Shown here: piece after piece, positions 49,713 through 60,993 of the stretch
Numbering within the stretch: the first letter of the stretch is position 1
Layout: each line of letters starts with the position of its first letter
Translations under genes and position numbers: made by a program
The notes under the pieces: generated by a model
What the model was told of the DNA's origin: nothing
The model's input: the letters and a program-made list of their open reading frames with translations, nothing else
Database searches by the model: none
Assembly: GCF_035593345.1 (NCBI RefSeq)
Contig: NZ_CP141606.1
Coordinates: 2,790,001-2,854,000, forward strand
DNA length: 64,000 nucleotides
Source of the DNA: Lelliottia sp. JS-SCA-14
GTDB taxonomy: Bacteria; Pseudomonadota; Gammaproteobacteria; Enterobacterales; Enterobacteriaceae
Reading direction: 5' to 3'

Positions 49713-51761
49713 TTATTTCACCGGAGCGGGTTGTGCAGCCGGTTTACTCTTTTCCTGGTTTGCCAGGTCGAGAGCGATATGTACCGTCTCGTCCAGATAC
49801 GGATCTGGCTCCTGGTAATCCTTCGGCAGATCTTCCAGTTTCTTCAGCAGCGGTTTGCCTTCACGTTTGAAACGATCGTTGATGCGCGCCAGGCGGGTTG
49901 CATCGTCTTCTTCGTTCTCTTTCTCACGCTGAGCAAAGTTGAGAGAAACAATATTCCGCTTATCTTTCAGGGCATTAAAACGCGCAATGTCCTTCATGAT
50001 GTACTGAAATTCCGGATCTTTAGCGATACGGTCGTTATGGGCTTTCAGCAATTCCGGACCGAACTGGGTCATGTCGCCGGATTTCACGAAGGTGGCAGCA
50101 TTAATGCTGTCCCACGGCAACGCGTTATCCTCGAACTTCTCGCCTGTTTCCGTCTCTTCGGTGCCGGTCGGCATCATGATGTCCGGCGTCACGCCTTTAC
50201 GCTGCGTACTGCCGCCGTTCACGCGATAGAACTTCTGAATGGTGTACTGGACAGAGCCCAGCGCAGGCCACTCAGGGCGCAGCATCTGATCGTAAATACG
50301 GTTCAGGGAGCGGTACTGTTGCACCGTGCCTTTACCGAAGGTCGGTTCACCGACGATCAGCGCACGACCATAGTCCTGCATCGCAGCCGCGAAGATTTCT
50401 GATGCGGAGGCGCTAAAGCGATCCACCAGCACCACCAGCGGACCTTTGTAGTAAACCACACCGTCCGTATCGGCATCTTCACGCACTTTGCCGTTGTTAT
50501 CACGCACCTGAACCACCGGGCCAGACGGGATAAACAGACCCGAAAGCGAAACCGCTTCGGTCAGTGCCCCACCGCCGTTGGTACGCAGATCGATGATCAC
50601 GCTGCTGACATTCTGCTTTTCAAGCTTCTGTAGCTGCACTTTCACATCGTCTGTCAGGCCGACATAGAAGCCAGGAATATCGAGCACGCCGACTTTTTCT
50701 TTGCCGACGGTTTTCACGGACATTTTCACCGCGCGATCTTCCAGACGAATACGCTCACGCGTCAGGGTCACGATACGGGTTTTCGTCCCTTTACCCGCAG
50801 GCAAAATCTCAAGGCGAACCTTGCTGCCTTTCGGGCCTTTGATCTGTGCGACGACATCGTCAAGACGCCAGCCGATCACGTCGACCATGCCCTGACCTGT
50901 CTGACCGACACCGACGATACGATCGCCGACGCTGATCGCTTTGCTTTTCGACGCAGGGCCGCCTGCCACCATGGAGTTGATGACCGTGTAGTCTTCATCC
51001 ATTTGCAGCACCGCGCCAATCCCTTCCAGAGACAAGCTCATCTCGGTATTGAACTGTTCGGTGTTACGTGGGGAAAGGTAGTTAGTATGCGGGTCGATTT
51101 CGTGAGCAAAGGCGGTCATCGCCAGAGAGAACACGTCTTCACTGTTGGTCTGTGCCAGACGGCGAATCGCTGATTTGTAACGACGGGTCAGCGTTTCGCG
51201 AATCTCTTTCTCATCTTTACCGGTGAGTTTAAGGCTCAGCTCATCGAACTTCACTTTGCCGTCCCACAGCGCATTCAGCTCGGCTTCATCTTTCGGCCAG
51301 GGGGCTTTGCTGCGGTCGAGATTAAAGTTGTCGTTGCCGGTGAAGTCCATCGGACGTTCCAGCACTTTCAGCGCGTATTGATAGCGTTCAAAACGGCGCT
51401 TCTGGGAAAGGTTGTAGAGATCGTAGAACAGATCGAGTTTACCGCTGCGCAGCTCATCGCCGACTTCGGTTTTACGCTTCGCGAACTGTTCAATATCACT
51501 GGCCAACAGCACGTTGTGGCTGTAGTCCAGCAGGTTCAGATAGCGATCGAAAATTTTGGCCGAAAAGGCCTGATCGAGATCGAACTGACGATAATGTGAA
51601 CGGGTGAAGCGCGAGGTGACGCGCTCACTGACCGTCGCGTGCTGAGTCTCTTCCTTTAACAGCGGAATTTGATCGGCACGCGTAATATCGTCCACTGCGA
51701 AAGCGTGGCCTGTTATTGCAAACAGGCCAGCCAGCGCGGTGATCCTAAAAAGAGTGTTCAT
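49713..51761 (-). CDS. prc: Tail-specific periplasmic protease
   Basis: Serine protease that degrades proteins with nonpolar C-termini and processes PBP3; with NlpI it controls MepS. 682 residues from the ATG at 51761 (M-N-T-L-F-R), the E. coli length. Signal peptide 1-22 (ending G-H-A-F-A). PDZ domain ~240-320 (L-E-G-I-G-A-V-L); catalytic Ser in R-F-S-A-S-A-S-E-I-F (~res 450) with the Lys in G-K-G-T-V-Q. Downstream of proQ, 19 bp apart. Confidence 0.97.
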   Translation of the reverse strand: MNTLFRITALAGLFAITGHAFAVDDITRADQIPLLKEETQHATVSERVTSRFTRSHYRQFDLDQAFSAKIFDRYLNLLDYSHNVLLASDIEQFAKRKTEVGDELRSGKLDLFYDLYNLSQKRRFERYQYALKVLERPMDFTGNDNFNLDRSKAPWPKDEAELNALWDGKVKFDELSLKLTGKDEKEIRETLTRRYKSAIRRLAQTNSEDVFSLAMTAFAHEIDPHTNYLSPRNTEQFNTEMSLSLEGIGAVLQMDEDYTVINSMVAGGPASKSKAISVGDRIVGVGQTGQGMVDVIGWRLDDVVAQIKGPKGSKVRLEILPAGKGTKTRIVTLTRERIRLEDRAVKMSVKTVGKEKVGVLDIPGFYVGLTDDVKVQLQKLEKQNVSSVIIDLRTNGGGALTEAVSLSGLFIPSGPVVQVRDNNGKVREDADTDGVVYYKGPLVVLVDRFSASASEIFAAAMQDYGRALIVGEPTFGKGTVQQYRSLNRIYDQMLRPEWPALGSVQYTIQKFYRVNGGSTQRKGVTPDIMMPTGTEETETGEKFEDNALPWDSINAATFVKSGDMTQFGPELLKAHNDRIAKDPEFQYIMKDIARFNALKDKRNIVSLNFAQREKENEEDDATRLARINDRFKREGKPLLKKLEDLPKDYQEPDPYLDETVHIALDLANQEKSKPAAQPAPVK

Positions 51762-51780
51762 GCCAGGCTTGGCCTCCGTT

Positions 51781-52467
51781 TCAGAACACCAGGTGTTCTG
51801 CGCGTACAATCATTGACATGCCAGACGTCAGCTGTACACGAACGCCATCTTTGGTGATTTCGAGTACGGTGGCATCCATCGCATTGTTACCCGCTTTCAC
51901 CTTCAGAGCCTGACCGACGCTCAGCGCGTTGATGTCAGAAACCGGAGTGTGGCGTTGTTCTTCGCGAGGCGCACGCTGTGCTTTAGCGGCTGGTTTATCA
52001 GCACGCGGTTTGCGATCGCTGTTCTCACTACGACGTGGAGCAGGACGCGGTTTACGCTCACGGCGCGGCGCTTCTTCTTGACCATTTGCTGCAGCAGCTT
52101 CGCGTTTTTTCGCCTGCTGCTCAGCACGCTGTGCCTGAACACGCGCTTTGGCTTCTTCAAGCTGCTTACGTGCGTGCTCAACGTGCTGCTCGTCCAGCTC
52201 ACCGCAAGGGTTGCCGTCGAGATCGACACGGGTCGCGCCCAGCTTGATACCGTAAAGGTAACGCCAGCTTGAAGTATAAAGACGTAAGGCAGAACGCAGT
52301 TGGGTTTTGCTGAGACTCATCTCACCCTCAACGCGCGCTACCAGATCCTGAAAAATACCAATTTTCAGGGGACGAGCTTCGCCTTCAGCAGTGAAACACT
52401 GTGGGAAACGCTCAGCCAGAAAAGCAATGACTTCTTTACTACTGTTCAACTTAGGTTGATTTTCCAT
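51781..52467 (-). CDS. proQ: RNA chaperone ProQ
   Basis: Global sRNA/mRNA-binding protein, originally found to affect ProP. 228 residues: FinO-like RNA-binding N-terminal domain (~1-120; [17 protein letters not shown]), a basic/Ala/Gln-rich linker (~125-175) and a C-terminal Tudor-like domain (~180-228). Same strand as prc and upstream of it, as in E. coli. Confidence 0.97.
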   Translation of the reverse strand: MENQPKLNSSKEVIAFLAERFPQCFTAEGEARPLKIGIFQDLVARVEGEMSLSKTQLRSALRLYTSSWRYLYGIKLGATRVDLDGNPCGELDEQHVEHARKQLEEAKARVQAQRAEQQAKKREAAAANGQEEAPRRERKPRPAPRRSENSDRKPRADKPAAKAQRAPREEQRHTPVSDINALSVGQALKVKAGNNAMDATVLEITKDGVRVQLTSGMSMIVRAEHLVF

Positions 52468-52564
52468 GAAATTTCCTGATTACAACGGACGTTGCCAACT
52501 AGCCGCAGGCATGAACAGGCGACATTATAATGACGTCATCCGTAAATGCTACGTTATCCGTTGA

Positions 52565-53062
52565 TTATCCTGCGACGCTCGCAAAGAATTTTTGATAATC
52601 GGTCGCGTTTAATACGTTTTCCAGATTAGCGACCAGTTCACGCAGCCCTTGTTCGTCCTCGGCGCTAAAGCGTCCGAAGACCGTGCTGTCGATATCCAGT
52701 ACGCCAATAATCTGATTTTTTACGGTCAGCGGCAGGACGATTTCGGAGTTACTCGCCGAATCGCACGCAATGTGTCCGTCGAAGGCATGCACATCTTCAA
52801 CGCGCTGAACCTGATTTTGCGCCACCGCAGTCCCGCACACGCCGCGTCCCACCGGGATCCGCACGCAGGCAAGCTTGCCCTGGAATGGCCCGAGAACCAG
52901 CGTATCCCCTTCCAGCAGGTAGAAACCAGCCCAGTTCACATCCGACAGACGCTCAAACAGCAGCGCGCTGGTATTTGCCAGCGTAGCTAAAAAACTGGTC
53001 TCACCTGTCATCAATGCCTGGAAATCGCGGTTCAAATCCGCGTAGAATTCTGTTTTGTTCAT
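52565..53062 (-). CDS. msrC: Free methionine-(R)-sulfoxide reductase
   Basis: GAF-domain enzyme (formerly YebR) that reduces free Met-R-O. 165 residues. The redox-active cysteines are visible: L-A-C-V-R-I (~res 84), G-V-C-G-T-A (~res 94) and I-A-C-D-S (~res 118). Same strand as proQ with a 97-bp spacer; divergent from letA. Confidence 0.95.
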   Translation of the reverse strand: MNKTEFYADLNRDFQALMTGETSFLATLANTSALLFERLSDVNWAGFYLLEGDTLVLGPFQGKLACVRIPVGRGVCGTAVAQNQVQRVEDVHAFDGHIACDSASNSEIVLPLTVKNQIIGVLDIDSTVFGRFSAEDEQGLRELVANLENVLNATDYQKFFASVAG

Positions 53063-53193
53063 TAATCAATCACTTGGTTGTCGTACAAAAAATAGAGCAT
53101 AGCCTATTAAAATAAACATTAAATGCGCTCATTCTCAAGATGAATCCCAAGATGAGTTAATATAACGTTAATTAATCCTTTAATGCGCGACTG

Positions 53194-54477
53194 ATGGCAC
53201 TCAATACTCCAAGAATTACGCCGGCAAAAAAGATCACTGTCCACTCGGTCAGCGATGCGCTACCTCGTGCACATTATCAGCGTTGTCCGCAGTGCGATAC
53301 GCTTTTTATGTTGCCGAAGATGAAATCGCATCAGAGCGCGTATTGCCCGCGCTGTGACGCCAAAATTCGCGATGGACGCGACTGGTCATTGACCCGTCTG
53401 GCGGCGATGGCCGTCACCATGCTCCTGCTCATGCCCTTTGCCTGGGGCGAACCGCTGCTCAAGTTATATCTGCTGGGGGTGCGCATCGACGCCAACCTGC
53501 TGATGGGGATTTGGCAGATGACCCGACAGGGCGATCCGTTGACCGGCGCAATGGTGCTGTTTTGCACCGTCGGCGCGCCAATGGTACTGGTCGCCGCTAT
53601 CGCCTATCTCTGGTTCGGCAATATTCTGGGCATGAACTTGCGCCCGGTTCTGCTGATGCTGGAGAAGCTCAAGGAGTGGGTGATGCTGGATATCTATCTG
53701 GTCGGCATCGGCGTGGCGTCGATTAAGGTGCAGGATTACGCGTTCTTACAGCCCGGCATCGGCCTGTTTGCCTTTGTCGCGCTGGTGTTACTCAGCATCA
53801 TGACGCTGATCCATCTGAACGTGGAACAGCTCTGGGAGCGCTTTTACCCGCAGCGCCCGGCGACGCGGCCCGACCCGAATCTGCGCGCCTGCCTCGGCTG
53901 CCATTTTACCGGCCTGCCGGACGCGCGTGGTCGCTGTCCGCGCTGCCACATTCCGTTACGTTTGCGGCGTAAACAGAGCCTGCAAAAGTGCTGGGCCGCG
54001 CTGATTGCCTCGATCGTTTTCCTTCTGCCCGCCAACCTGTTACCGATTTCGATCATTTACGTTAACGGTGCGCGGCAGGAAGACACTATCATGTCAGGTA
54101 TTGTGTCGCTGGCGAGCAGTAACTTCGCCGTGGCGGGGGTGGTGTTTATAGCCAGTATTCTGGTGCCCTTCACCAAAGTCATCGTCATGTTCACCCTGCT
54201 CATCAGCATTCAATTTAAATGTGAGCAAGGGTTACGCACCCGCATCCTGCTCCTGCGGTTTGTCACGTGGATTGGCCGCTGGTCGATGCTGGATCTGTTC
54301 GTTATTTCGTTAATGATGTCGCTGATCAATCGCGATCAGTTGCTCGCTTTTACTATGGGACCCGCGGCTTTTTATTTCGGCTCTGCGGTGATATTGACTA
54401 TTCTTGCAGTGGAATGGCTGGATAGCCGCTTACTTTGGGATGCACATGAGTCAGGAAACGCCCGCTTCGACGACTGA
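53194..54477 (+). CDS. letA: Lipid transport integral membrane protein LetA
   Basis: PqiA-like inner-membrane partner of LetB (formerly YebS). 427 residues. Two PqiA modules, each with a zinc-ribbon: C-P-Q-C ... C-P-R-C (~res 30-52) and C-L-G-C ... C-P-R-C (~res 233-252), each followed by about four transmembrane helices. Works with the LetB tube to move lipids between the inner and outer membrane. letB starts inside the last 32 bases. Confidence 0.95.
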   Translation: MALNTPRITPAKKITVHSVSDALPRAHYQRCPQCDTLFMLPKMKSHQSAYCPRCDAKIRDGRDWSLTRLAAMAVTMLLLMPFAWGEPLLKLYLLGVRIDANLLMGIWQMTRQGDPLTGAMVLFCTVGAPMVLVAAIAYLWFGNILGMNLRPVLLMLEKLKEWVMLDIYLVGIGVASIKVQDYAFLQPGIGLFAFVALVLLSIMTLIHLNVEQLWERFYPQRPATRPDPNLRACLGCHFTGLPDARGRCPRCHIPLRLRRKQSLQKCWAALIASIVFLLPANLLPISIIYVNGARQEDTIMSGIVSLASSNFAVAGVVFIASILVPFTKVIVMFTLLISIQFKCEQGLRTRILLLRFVTWIGRWSMLDLFVISLMMSLINRDQLLAFTMGPAAFYFGSAVILTILAVEWLDSRLLWDAHESGNARFDD

Positions 54478-57079
54478 AGCGAGAATTAAAACAAAACGCC
54501 GCATTTCGCCATTCTGGTTGCTGCCCGTCATCGCTTTGATGATTGCGGGCTGGCTTATCTGGACGAGCTATCAGGATCGCGGCAATACCATCACCATTGA
54601 CTTCCAGACGGCGGACGGCATCGTCGCGGGGCGAACCCCCGTGCGCTTCCAGGGCGTCGAAGTGGGAACGGTCGAGGATATCCGGCTCGGCAAGGATCTG
54701 AACAAAATTCAGGTTCGCGCCAGTATTAAAGCCGATATGCAGGATGCCCTGCGCAGCGAAACCCAGTTCTGGCTGGTGACGCCGAAAGCCTCTCTGGCAG
54801 GCGTTTCCGGGCTGGACGCGCTGGTCGGCGGGAACTATATCGGCATGATGCCCGGGAAAGGCGAACCCCAGGACCATTTCACCGCCCTGGACACCCAGCC
54901 AAAATACCGGCTGAACAATGGCGATCTGATGATCCATCTGCATTCGCCGGACTTAGGTTCCCTGAGCAGCGGCTCGGTGGTCTATTTCCGCAAAATCCCG
55001 GTCGGTCGCGTCTATGACTACGCGATTAACCCCAACAAACAGGGCGTCACCATTGACGTGCTGATCGAACGCCGCTTCACCGGTCTGGTGAAAAAAGGCA
55101 GTCGCTTCTGGAATGTCTCGGGCGTGGATGCCGATGTCAGTTTCAGCGGTGCGAAAGTGAAGCTCGAAAGCCTCGCGGCGCTGGTCAATGGCGCGATCGC
55201 CTTCGACTCGCCGGAAAATTCGGACACCGCCGCCGCCGATGATAACTTCGGCCTGTATGCCGATTTGGCCCACAGCCAGCGCGGCGTGATCGTGAAGCTG
55301 GCCCTGGCGGATGCCAAAGGACTTAACGCCGGTTCGACGCCATTGATGTACCAGGGTTTGCAGGTCGGGCAGCTCACCAAACTGACGCTGAACCCGGGCG
55401 GCTCGGTGACCGGCGAAATGACCGTCGACCCGAGCGTCGTCGATCTTCTGCGTGAAAAAACGCGTATCGAACTGCGTAATCCGAAAATTTCACTGAGTGA
55501 TGCCAGCATCAGCAGCCTGCTGACGGGCAGCACCTTTGAGCTGATCCCCGGCGAAGGCCAGCCCAGCAGCAACTTTGTTATCGCGCCCGCAGATAAAGCC
55601 TTACTGCAAAAACCCGGCGTGATGACCCTGACCCTGACCGCGCCAGAAAGTTACGGTATTGAAGCCGGACAGCCGCTGATTCTGCACGGCGTACAGGTCG
55701 GCCAGGTGCTGGAGCGCAAACTGACCGAAAAAGGCGTCACTTTCTCCGTCGCGGTCGATCCGCAATACCGTGACCTGGTGCATGGCGACAGCAAGTTTGT
55801 GGTCAACAGCCGGGTCGACGTCAAAGTCGGTCTCGACGGCGTCGAGTTCCTCGGAGCCAGCGCCAGCGAATGGATCAACGGCGGCATTCGTATTCTGCCG
55901 GGCCAGAAAGGCGAGATGCGCGACAGCTATCCGCTGTACGCCAACCTGGAAAAAGCGATTGAAAACAGCCTGAGCGATATGCCGACCACCACCCTGACGC
56001 TGCGCGCTGACACTCTGCCAGACGTGCAGGCCGGTTCGGTGGTGCTGTACCGCAAATTCGAAGTGGGCGAAGTGATCACCGTGCGTCCGCGCGCCGACGC
56101 CTTTGATATCGAACTGCATATCAAACCGGAGTATCGCAATTTACTCACCGCCAACAGCGTCTTCTGGGCCGAAGGCGGCGCGAAAGTGCAGCTTAACGGC
56201 AGCGGACTGACCGTGCAGGCCTCTCCCCTTTCCCGCGCGCTGCGTGGGGCGATCAGCTTTGATAACTTAAGCGGTGCAGGCGCGAACCAGCGCAAAGGCG
56301 ATAAACGCGTGCTCTATCCGTCGGAAACCGCCGCACGCGCGGTCGGCGGCCAGATTACGCTCCACGCCTTCGACGCGGGCAAACTCGCAGAAGGGATGCC
56401 GATTCGCTACCTGGGCATTGATATCGGGCAGATCCAGAAGCTGACGCTGATTACTGCCCGCAATGAAGTCCAGGCCACGGCGGTGCTTTATCCGGAATAC
56501 ATGCAGAACTTTGCCCGCACCGGAACGCGCTTCTCGGTGGTAACGCCGCAGATTTCTGCCGCCGGCGTTGAGCATCTCGACACCATCCTGCAGCCGTACA
56601 TCAACGTCGAACCGGGCAACGGCAACGCGCGCCGCGACTTTGAGCTGCAGGAAGCGACCATCACGGACTCCCGCTATCTCGATGGCCTGAGCATTGTGGT
56701 GGAAGTGCCGGAAGCGGGTTCCATGAGTATCGGCACGCCTGTGTTGTTCCGCGGCATTGAGGTCGGTACCGTGACCGGGCTGACGCTGGGTACGCTGTCG
56801 GATCGCGTGATGGTAGGGCTTCGGATCAGCGAGCGCTATCAGCATCTGGTGCGTAACAACTCCGTCTTCTGGCTGGCATCGGGGTATTCCCTTGATTTCG
56901 GCCTGACCGGCGGCGTGGTGAAAACCGGGACCTTTAACCAATTCATCCGCGGCGGCATCGCCTTTGCGACACCGCCAGGCACGCCGCTCGCCCCGAAAGC
57001 GCAGCCGGGCAAACACTTCCTGTTGCTCGAAAGCGAACCGAAAGAGTGGCGTGAATGGGGCACCGCCCTGCCACGTTAA
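54446..57079 (+). CDS. letB: Lipid transport MCE tube protein LetB
   Basis: 877 residues from the ATG at 54446, exactly E. coli LetB (YebT); the start lies 32 bp inside letA. One transmembrane helix (~22-42) followed by seven tandem MCE repeats, visible as recurring G-x-P-V-x-F/Y-x-G-x-x-V-G-x-V blocks (for example ~62, 180, 305, 420, 545, 660 and 780). The hexamer forms a periplasm-spanning lipid tunnel. All seven repeats seem present. Confidence 0.96.
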   Translation: MSQETPASTTEARIKTKRRISPFWLLPVIALMIAGWLIWTSYQDRGNTITIDFQTADGIVAGRTPVRFQGVEVGTVEDIRLGKDLNKIQVRASIKADMQDALRSETQFWLVTPKASLAGVSGLDALVGGNYIGMMPGKGEPQDHFTALDTQPKYRLNNGDLMIHLHSPDLGSLSSGSVVYFRKIPVGRVYDYAINPNKQGVTIDVLIERRFTGLVKKGSRFWNVSGVDADVSFSGAKVKLESLAALVNGAIAFDSPENSDTAAADDNFGLYADLAHSQRGVIVKLALADAKGLNAGSTPLMYQGLQVGQLTKLTLNPGGSVTGEMTVDPSVVDLLREKTRIELRNPKISLSDASISSLLTGSTFELIPGEGQPSSNFVIAPADKALLQKPGVMTLTLTAPESYGIEAGQPLILHGVQVGQVLERKLTEKGVTFSVAVDPQYRDLVHGDSKFVVNSRVDVKVGLDGVEFLGASASEWINGGIRILPGQKGEMRDSYPLYANLEKAIENSLSDMPTTTLTLRADTLPDVQAGSVVLYRKFEVGEVITVRPRADAFDIELHIKPEYRNLLTANSVFWAEGGAKVQLNGSGLTVQASPLSRALRGAISFDNLSGAGANQRKGDKRVLYPSETAARAVGGQITLHAFDAGKLAEGMPIRYLGIDIGQIQKLTLITARNEVQATAVLYPEYMQNFARTGTRFSVVTPQISAAGVEHLDTILQPYINVEPGNGNARRDFELQEATITDSRYLDGLSIVVEVPEAGSMSIGTPVLFRGIEVGTVTGLTLGTLSDRVMVGLRISERYQHLVRNNSVFWLASGYSLDFGLTGGVVKTGTFNQFIRGGIAFATPPGTPLAPKAQPGKHFLLLESEPKEWREWGTALPR

Positions 57080-57154
57080 TCGAACGCTCCGGTGTCAACG
57101 CACCGGAGCCTTTATGCTACACTGCGCCCCTTATCTACTCCCTGTGGTACGCCC

Positions 57155-58597
57155 GTGGCTCAAAACTCCGTGTTTCTTCCTGACGAATTCCTGGCGCAGA
57201 TGCGCGAGGCACTTCCCGCTCATCTCTCGATGGATGATTTTATCGCCGCCTGCCAGCGCCCGTTACGCCGCAGCATTCGCGTGAATACGCTCAAAATCAG
57301 CGTGGCCGATTTCCTGACGCTGGTGTCGCCCTACCGCTGGCAGCTGACGCCCGTCCCATGGTGTGCGGAAGGTTTCTGGATTGAGCGCGATGACGAAGAT
57401 GCCCTGCCGCTGGGAAGCACCGCCGAGCACCTGAGCGGGCTGTTTTACATTCAGGAAGCGAGCTCGATGCTGCCCGTTGCCGCACTGTTTGCGGATGACA
57501 ATCAGCCTGCGCGGGTGATGGACGTCGCCGCCGCGCCCGGCTCGAAAACCACGCAGATCGCCGCGCGGATGGGCAATCAGGGTGCCATTCTGGCCAATGA
57601 ATTTTCCGCGAGCCGGGTGAAGGTCCTGCATGCCAATATCAGCCGCTGCGGGATCAGCAACGTTGCCCTGACTCACTTCGATGGCCGCGTTTTTGGCGCT
57701 GCGGTACCGGAATCCTTCGATGCGATCCTGCTGGATGCCCCGTGCTCGGGCGAAGGCGTGGTGCGTAAAGATCCCGATGCCCTTAAAAACTGGTCCGTAG
57801 CCAGCAACCTTGAGATTGCCGCCACCCAGCGTGAGCTCATCGACAGCGCGTTTCACGCCCTGCGTCCGGGCGGAACGCTGATTTACTCCACCTGCACCTT
57901 GAACCGCGATGAGAACGAATCCGTCTGTCTGTGGCTGAAAGAGCAATACCCGCAGGCCGTCGAGTTCGTGGCGCTGGACAGGCTGTTCGACGGCGCAAAT
58001 GAGGCCCTGACGCCGGAGGGGTTCCTCCACGTCTTCCCGCAGATTTTTGACTGCGAAGGCTTCTTTGTCGCGCGCCTGCGTAAAACGGCCGCCATTGACG
58101 CTTTACCGACCCCGAAATTTAAAGTCGGCAACTTCCCGTTCGCCCCCCTGAAAGGACGCGAAACCGCGCAGGTCACCGAAGCCGCAAATAAAGTCGGCCT
58201 TCACTGGGACGACAATCTGCGCCTGTGGCAGCGCGACAAAGAGATCTGGCTCTTCCCGGTCGTGATCGAGCCTCTCATTGGCAAAGTCCGTTTCTCCCGC
58301 ATCGGTATGCGCCTGGCGGAAGTGCACAACAAAGGCTATCGCTGGCAGCATGAATCGGTCATTGCCCTGGCGAGGGATGAGAACACCTTTGCCCTGACGC
58401 ACAAAGAGGCGGAAGAGTGGTATCGCGGCCGCGATGTGTACCCGGAAGCCACACCACCGGCAGACGAAATGATTGTCACCTATCAGGGCTTCCCGCTGGG
58501 CCTGGCGAAGAAAGTCGGCTCACGTCTGAAGAACAGCTACCCGCGCGAACTGGTTCGCGATGGTCGCCTGTTTACCGGTAACGATCTCAGCGAATAA
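57155..58597 (+). CDS. rsmF: 16S rRNA (cytosine(1407)-C(5))-methyltransferase
   Basis: 480 residues from GTG at 57155 (M-A-Q-N-S-V), matching the E. coli start; 75 bp after letB. NOL1/NOP2/Sun fold: [11 protein letters not shown] motif [19 protein letters not shown] (motif IV Cys) and S-T-C-T-L (catalytic Cys, motif VI). The C-terminal PUA-like extension is typical of RsmF. Confidence 0.96.
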   Translation: MAQNSVFLPDEFLAQMREALPAHLSMDDFIAACQRPLRRSIRVNTLKISVADFLTLVSPYRWQLTPVPWCAEGFWIERDDEDALPLGSTAEHLSGLFYIQEASSMLPVAALFADDNQPARVMDVAAAPGSKTTQIAARMGNQGAILANEFSASRVKVLHANISRCGISNVALTHFDGRVFGAAVPESFDAILLDAPCSGEGVVRKDPDALKNWSVASNLEIAATQRELIDSAFHALRPGGTLIYSTCTLNRDENESVCLWLKEQYPQAVEFVALDRLFDGANEALTPEGFLHVFPQIFDCEGFFVARLRKTAAIDALPTPKFKVGNFPFAPLKGRETAQVTEAANKVGLHWDDNLRLWQRDKEIWLFPVVIEPLIGKVRFSRIGMRLAEVHNKGYRWQHESVIALARDENTFALTHKEAEEWYRGRDVYPEATPPADEMIVTYQGFPLGLAKKVGSRLKNSYPRELVRDGRLFTGNDLSE

Positions 58598-58701
58598 AAA
58601 ACAGCACATTTTCACTGGCGCTTTTGCTCTCCTGCACTACGCTGAAAAATGGGCGATCACACTGGTCGTACCAGATTTTAAGCAAAACTGCGGAGAGCAT
58701 T

Positions 58702-58941
58702 ATGACGAAAACCAGCGTGCGTATTGGCGCTTTTGAGATCGACGATGCGGAGTTGCGCGGCGATAATCAGGGCGATCGAACGTTAACCATCCCCTGTAAA
58801 TCCGATCCGGATTTATGTATGCAGCTCGATGCCTGGGACGCTGATACCAGCATTCCGGCGATCCTGGATGGCGAACATTCCGTGCTATACCGTGAACATT
58901 ACGATCAGAAGTCCGATGCCTGGGTCATGCGCCTTGCCTGA
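58702..58941 (+). CDS. yebV: DUF1480 family protein YebV
   Basis: 79 residues from the ATG at 58702, with GGAGAGC upstream; an in-frame upstream start lies in the promoter region. Highly similar in pattern to E. coli YebV (V-R-I-G-A-F-E-I-D-D, L-T-I-P-C-K-S-D-P-D-L-C-M-Q-L-D-A-W-D). Function unknown. Confidence 0.94.
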   Translation: MTKTSVRIGAFEIDDAELRGDNQGDRTLTIPCKSDPDLCMQLDAWDADTSIPAILDGEHSVLYREHYDQKSDAWVMRLA

Positions 58942-58949
58942 TTCCAAAA

Positions 58950-58976
58950 AGAACCCGCCCGAAGGCGGGTTATTTA
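58950..58976 (+). terminator. Terminator of yebV
   Basis: AACCCGCC-CGAA-GGCGGGTT (58952-58971) followed by ATTTAT. Confidence 0.75.
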
Positions 58977-59046
58977 TGCCCTCAATTTCCCCTGCGATAA
59001 ATCCTCCCCTACACTAATCATTCGGATCGCCAGATCAGAGGATGAG

Positions 59047-59238
59047 ATGTTCGCACTGGTACTCTTTGTTTGTTATCTGGACGGCGGCTGCGATGACATC
59101 GTGATTGATGTCTATAACAGCGAAATGCAGTGTGTTGCCTCCAAAAAAGAGCAGCGCATTCGCCACGGCGGCTGCTACCCGGTTGAGGAGTTTATCGACA
59201 GCTTCTGGACCCCGGCTCAGGAATACAGTGACTTTTAG
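59047..59238 (+). CDS. yebW: DUF1482 family protein YebW
   Basis: 63 residues, the E. coli length. Hydrophobic start M-F-A-L-V-L-F-V-C-Y-L-D-G-G-C and conserved cysteines; ends A-Q-E-Y-S-D-F. Function unknown. Its stop codon abuts the stop of convergent pphA (59239). Confidence 0.93.
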   Translation: MFALVLFVCYLDGGCDDIVIDVYNSEMQCVASKKEQRIRHGGCYPVEEFIDSFWTPAQEYSDF

Positions 59239-59883
59239 CTACTGGAGTTGCGCGAGGGTGAAGGTGCCTCCAAACACGGCGCCGGTGTCGATGTAATGTA
59301 AATTCCCGAAATCAAAACGCGTATTCAGCGGCGTATGCCCGAACCAGAAGTGGTCCGCCCCGGAAATCCCCTCGCCGCGACCGCTCATCAGATGGCTGAG
59401 TCTCCCCCGCTCCCACAGCACGCGGCTGCGGCTGACGGGCTTATCCCGTTCATAGCTTTCAGAGGGGTAATCGGCGTGAGCAATCACGTTGAGCCCGTTG
59501 GCACAGGTGATTTCAATAATATAGGGTAATTGCCGACAGGCTTCGAGCAGCGCCATCGCATCTAATTTCTGCGGGTTCGTCAGGCGAGAAAACCAAATTC
59601 CGCCGTTCATCGTCCAGAGTGCAAAATCATTATTACTGAGCGCATCCAGCGCCATTTGTTCATGATTCCCGCGCACGGCGCGAAACCAATTTTCCTGCAT
59701 CAGCGCTAAACATTTCACGCTGTCCGGGCCGCGATCGATCAGGTCCCCCACGGAAATAAGCAAATCCTGATAGGGATTAAAATGAAGGCGTTTTAATTCA
59801 TCCATCAGCCGTTGCCAGCAACCGTGAATGTCGCTCACAACCCAGACGTGACGCCATTGATGACCTTCAAGAATCTGGTACAT
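59239..59883 (-). CDS. pphA: Serine/threonine protein phosphatase 1
   Basis: PPP-family metallophosphatase. 214 residues from the ATG at 59883, preceded by GGAGGGG; the longer in-frame start is not supported. Metal and catalytic motifs intact: G/S-D-I-H-G-C (res ~19), G-D-L-I-D-R-G-P (~47), R-G-N-H-E-Q (~75), and the C-terminal F-G-H-T-P-L. In E. coli linked to misfolded-protein signalling to Cpx. In E. coli sdsR/sraC follows directly; here ~4 kb of other DNA intervenes. Confidence 0.94.
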   Translation of the reverse strand: MYQILEGHQWRHVWVVSDIHGCWQRLMDELKRLHFNPYQDLLISVGDLIDRGPDSVKCLALMQENWFRAVRGNHEQMALDALSNNDFALWTMNGGIWFSRLTNPQKLDAMALLEACRQLPYIIEITCANGLNVIAHADYPSESYERDKPVSRSRVLWERGRLSHLMSGRGEGISGADHFWFGHTPLNTRFDFGNLHYIDTGAVFGGTFTLAQLQ

Positions 59884-60051
59884 AGCCCCTCCATGAAGAA
59901 GTATAGCTAATACACATTTATCAGGATCTGGCTCGATGATGTTGCTAACTTCAATCATCATTAAACGAAGCAGGAATAAAGGTTTAGCCGCTCTTAAATC
60001 GACGCATCCCGCCCCTTAGAATAGATTCAGAATTCTAATGAGGTCACCATC

Positions 60052-60993
60052 GTGTCGAATACCAGCCTGCAAATTGATGTGCCAGACGCACAGCCTGCCA
60101 ATATTATCTCCGCTCTGACAAATGGTCAGCTTATCCCTGGGCCTATCTGGAGAAAGCGCGACTATCGAATTAAGTTCTTTCTGCGCTCTTTGCTGTTCTG
60201 GTCTTCGACAAATCGCATGCTGAGCGCGCTGGCCCATCGCGCTGATTTCGACCGCCTGCTGGCCGCTCAGGTCACGCTGCCGAGCAAAACCCATCGTCAG
60301 TATCTGACGCGCGGTATTAATTCCAACCAGCGCGCCGAGGCAGTTGTTCGCCACTATGAGTGGCTCGATGCCCTGCCGGATACCAGCCTGGCCAATGCCC
60401 TTACCCATCCCGTCGCACAGCCGATCGTCCATTTCCAGGCGAAGGATGACGCGCGTTACGCCGTCTATGCCTCGTCCGCCAGCAAAGCAGAGCGCGAAGG
60501 TGAAAGCACTCTGTGGCTGCGCGATGAAGAAGAGACACTGCTGGCGAGTGTGACCTTCAGCGTCGTGCCGGAAGGCGATCATTCGGCGCTAGTCATCGGC
60601 GGGCTGCAGGGTCCCCGTCGCGGTGTGACGCGCGAAACGATCAAGAAAGCGACCCGCGCCTGCCATGGCCTGTTCCCAAAACGCGTGCTGATGGAGGTGA
60701 TTTTTAACCTTGCTGCCCACAGCGATATCAAAGCCATTTACGCCGTCAGCGATGAAGGCCACGTCTTCCGCGCCCTGCGCTATCGCCTGAGCAAAGGCCG
60801 CCATTTCCACGCCAGCTATGATGAATTCTGGGCCTCTATCGAAGGCCAGAAAATCTCCCGCTTCCGCTGGCAGCTGCCGTTACAGATGGAGCGCAAATCG
60901 CTTGAGGAAATCGCCAGTAAAAAACGCGCCGAATACCGCCGCCGTTTTGGCCTGCTGGATGAAATCGCCGAAGGGATTAACGCCCGCTTTTAA
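60052..60993 (+). CDS. VirK/YbjX family protein (DUF535)
   Basis: 313 residues, start GTG at 60052 preceded by GAGGTCACC. The DUF535 pattern includes F-F-L-R-S-L-L-F-W, L-V-I-G-G-L-Q-G-P-R-R-G and a C-terminal Y-D-E-F-W-A-S-I ... R-A-E-Y-R-R-R-F-G-L-L-D-E-I. Shigella/Salmonella VirK and E. coli YbjX are relatives, linked to virulence or antimicrobial-peptide resistance and often PhoP-regulated. No PhoP box was confirmed here. First gene on the accessory side of pphA. Confidence 0.88.
   Translation: MSNTSLQIDVPDAQPANIISALTNGQLIPGPIWRKRDYRIKFFLRSLLFWSSTNRMLSALAHRADFDRLLAAQVTLPSKTHRQYLTRGINSNQRAEAVVRHYEWLDALPDTSLANALTHPVAQPIVHFQAKDDARYAVYASSASKAEREGESTLWLRDEEETLLASVTFSVVPEGDHSALVIGGLQGPRRGVTRETIKKATRACHGLFPKRVLMEVIFNLAAHSDIKAIYAVSDEGHVFRALRYRLSKGRHFHASYDEFWASIEGQKISRFRWQLPLQMERKSLEEIASKKRAEYRRRFGLLDEIAEGINARF

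Noticed and set aside
51762-51809. N-terminal extension of prc to 51809
   Set aside because: It would place 16 residues before a perfect signal peptide; the family start M-N-T-L-F-R at 51761 gives the exact E. coli length.
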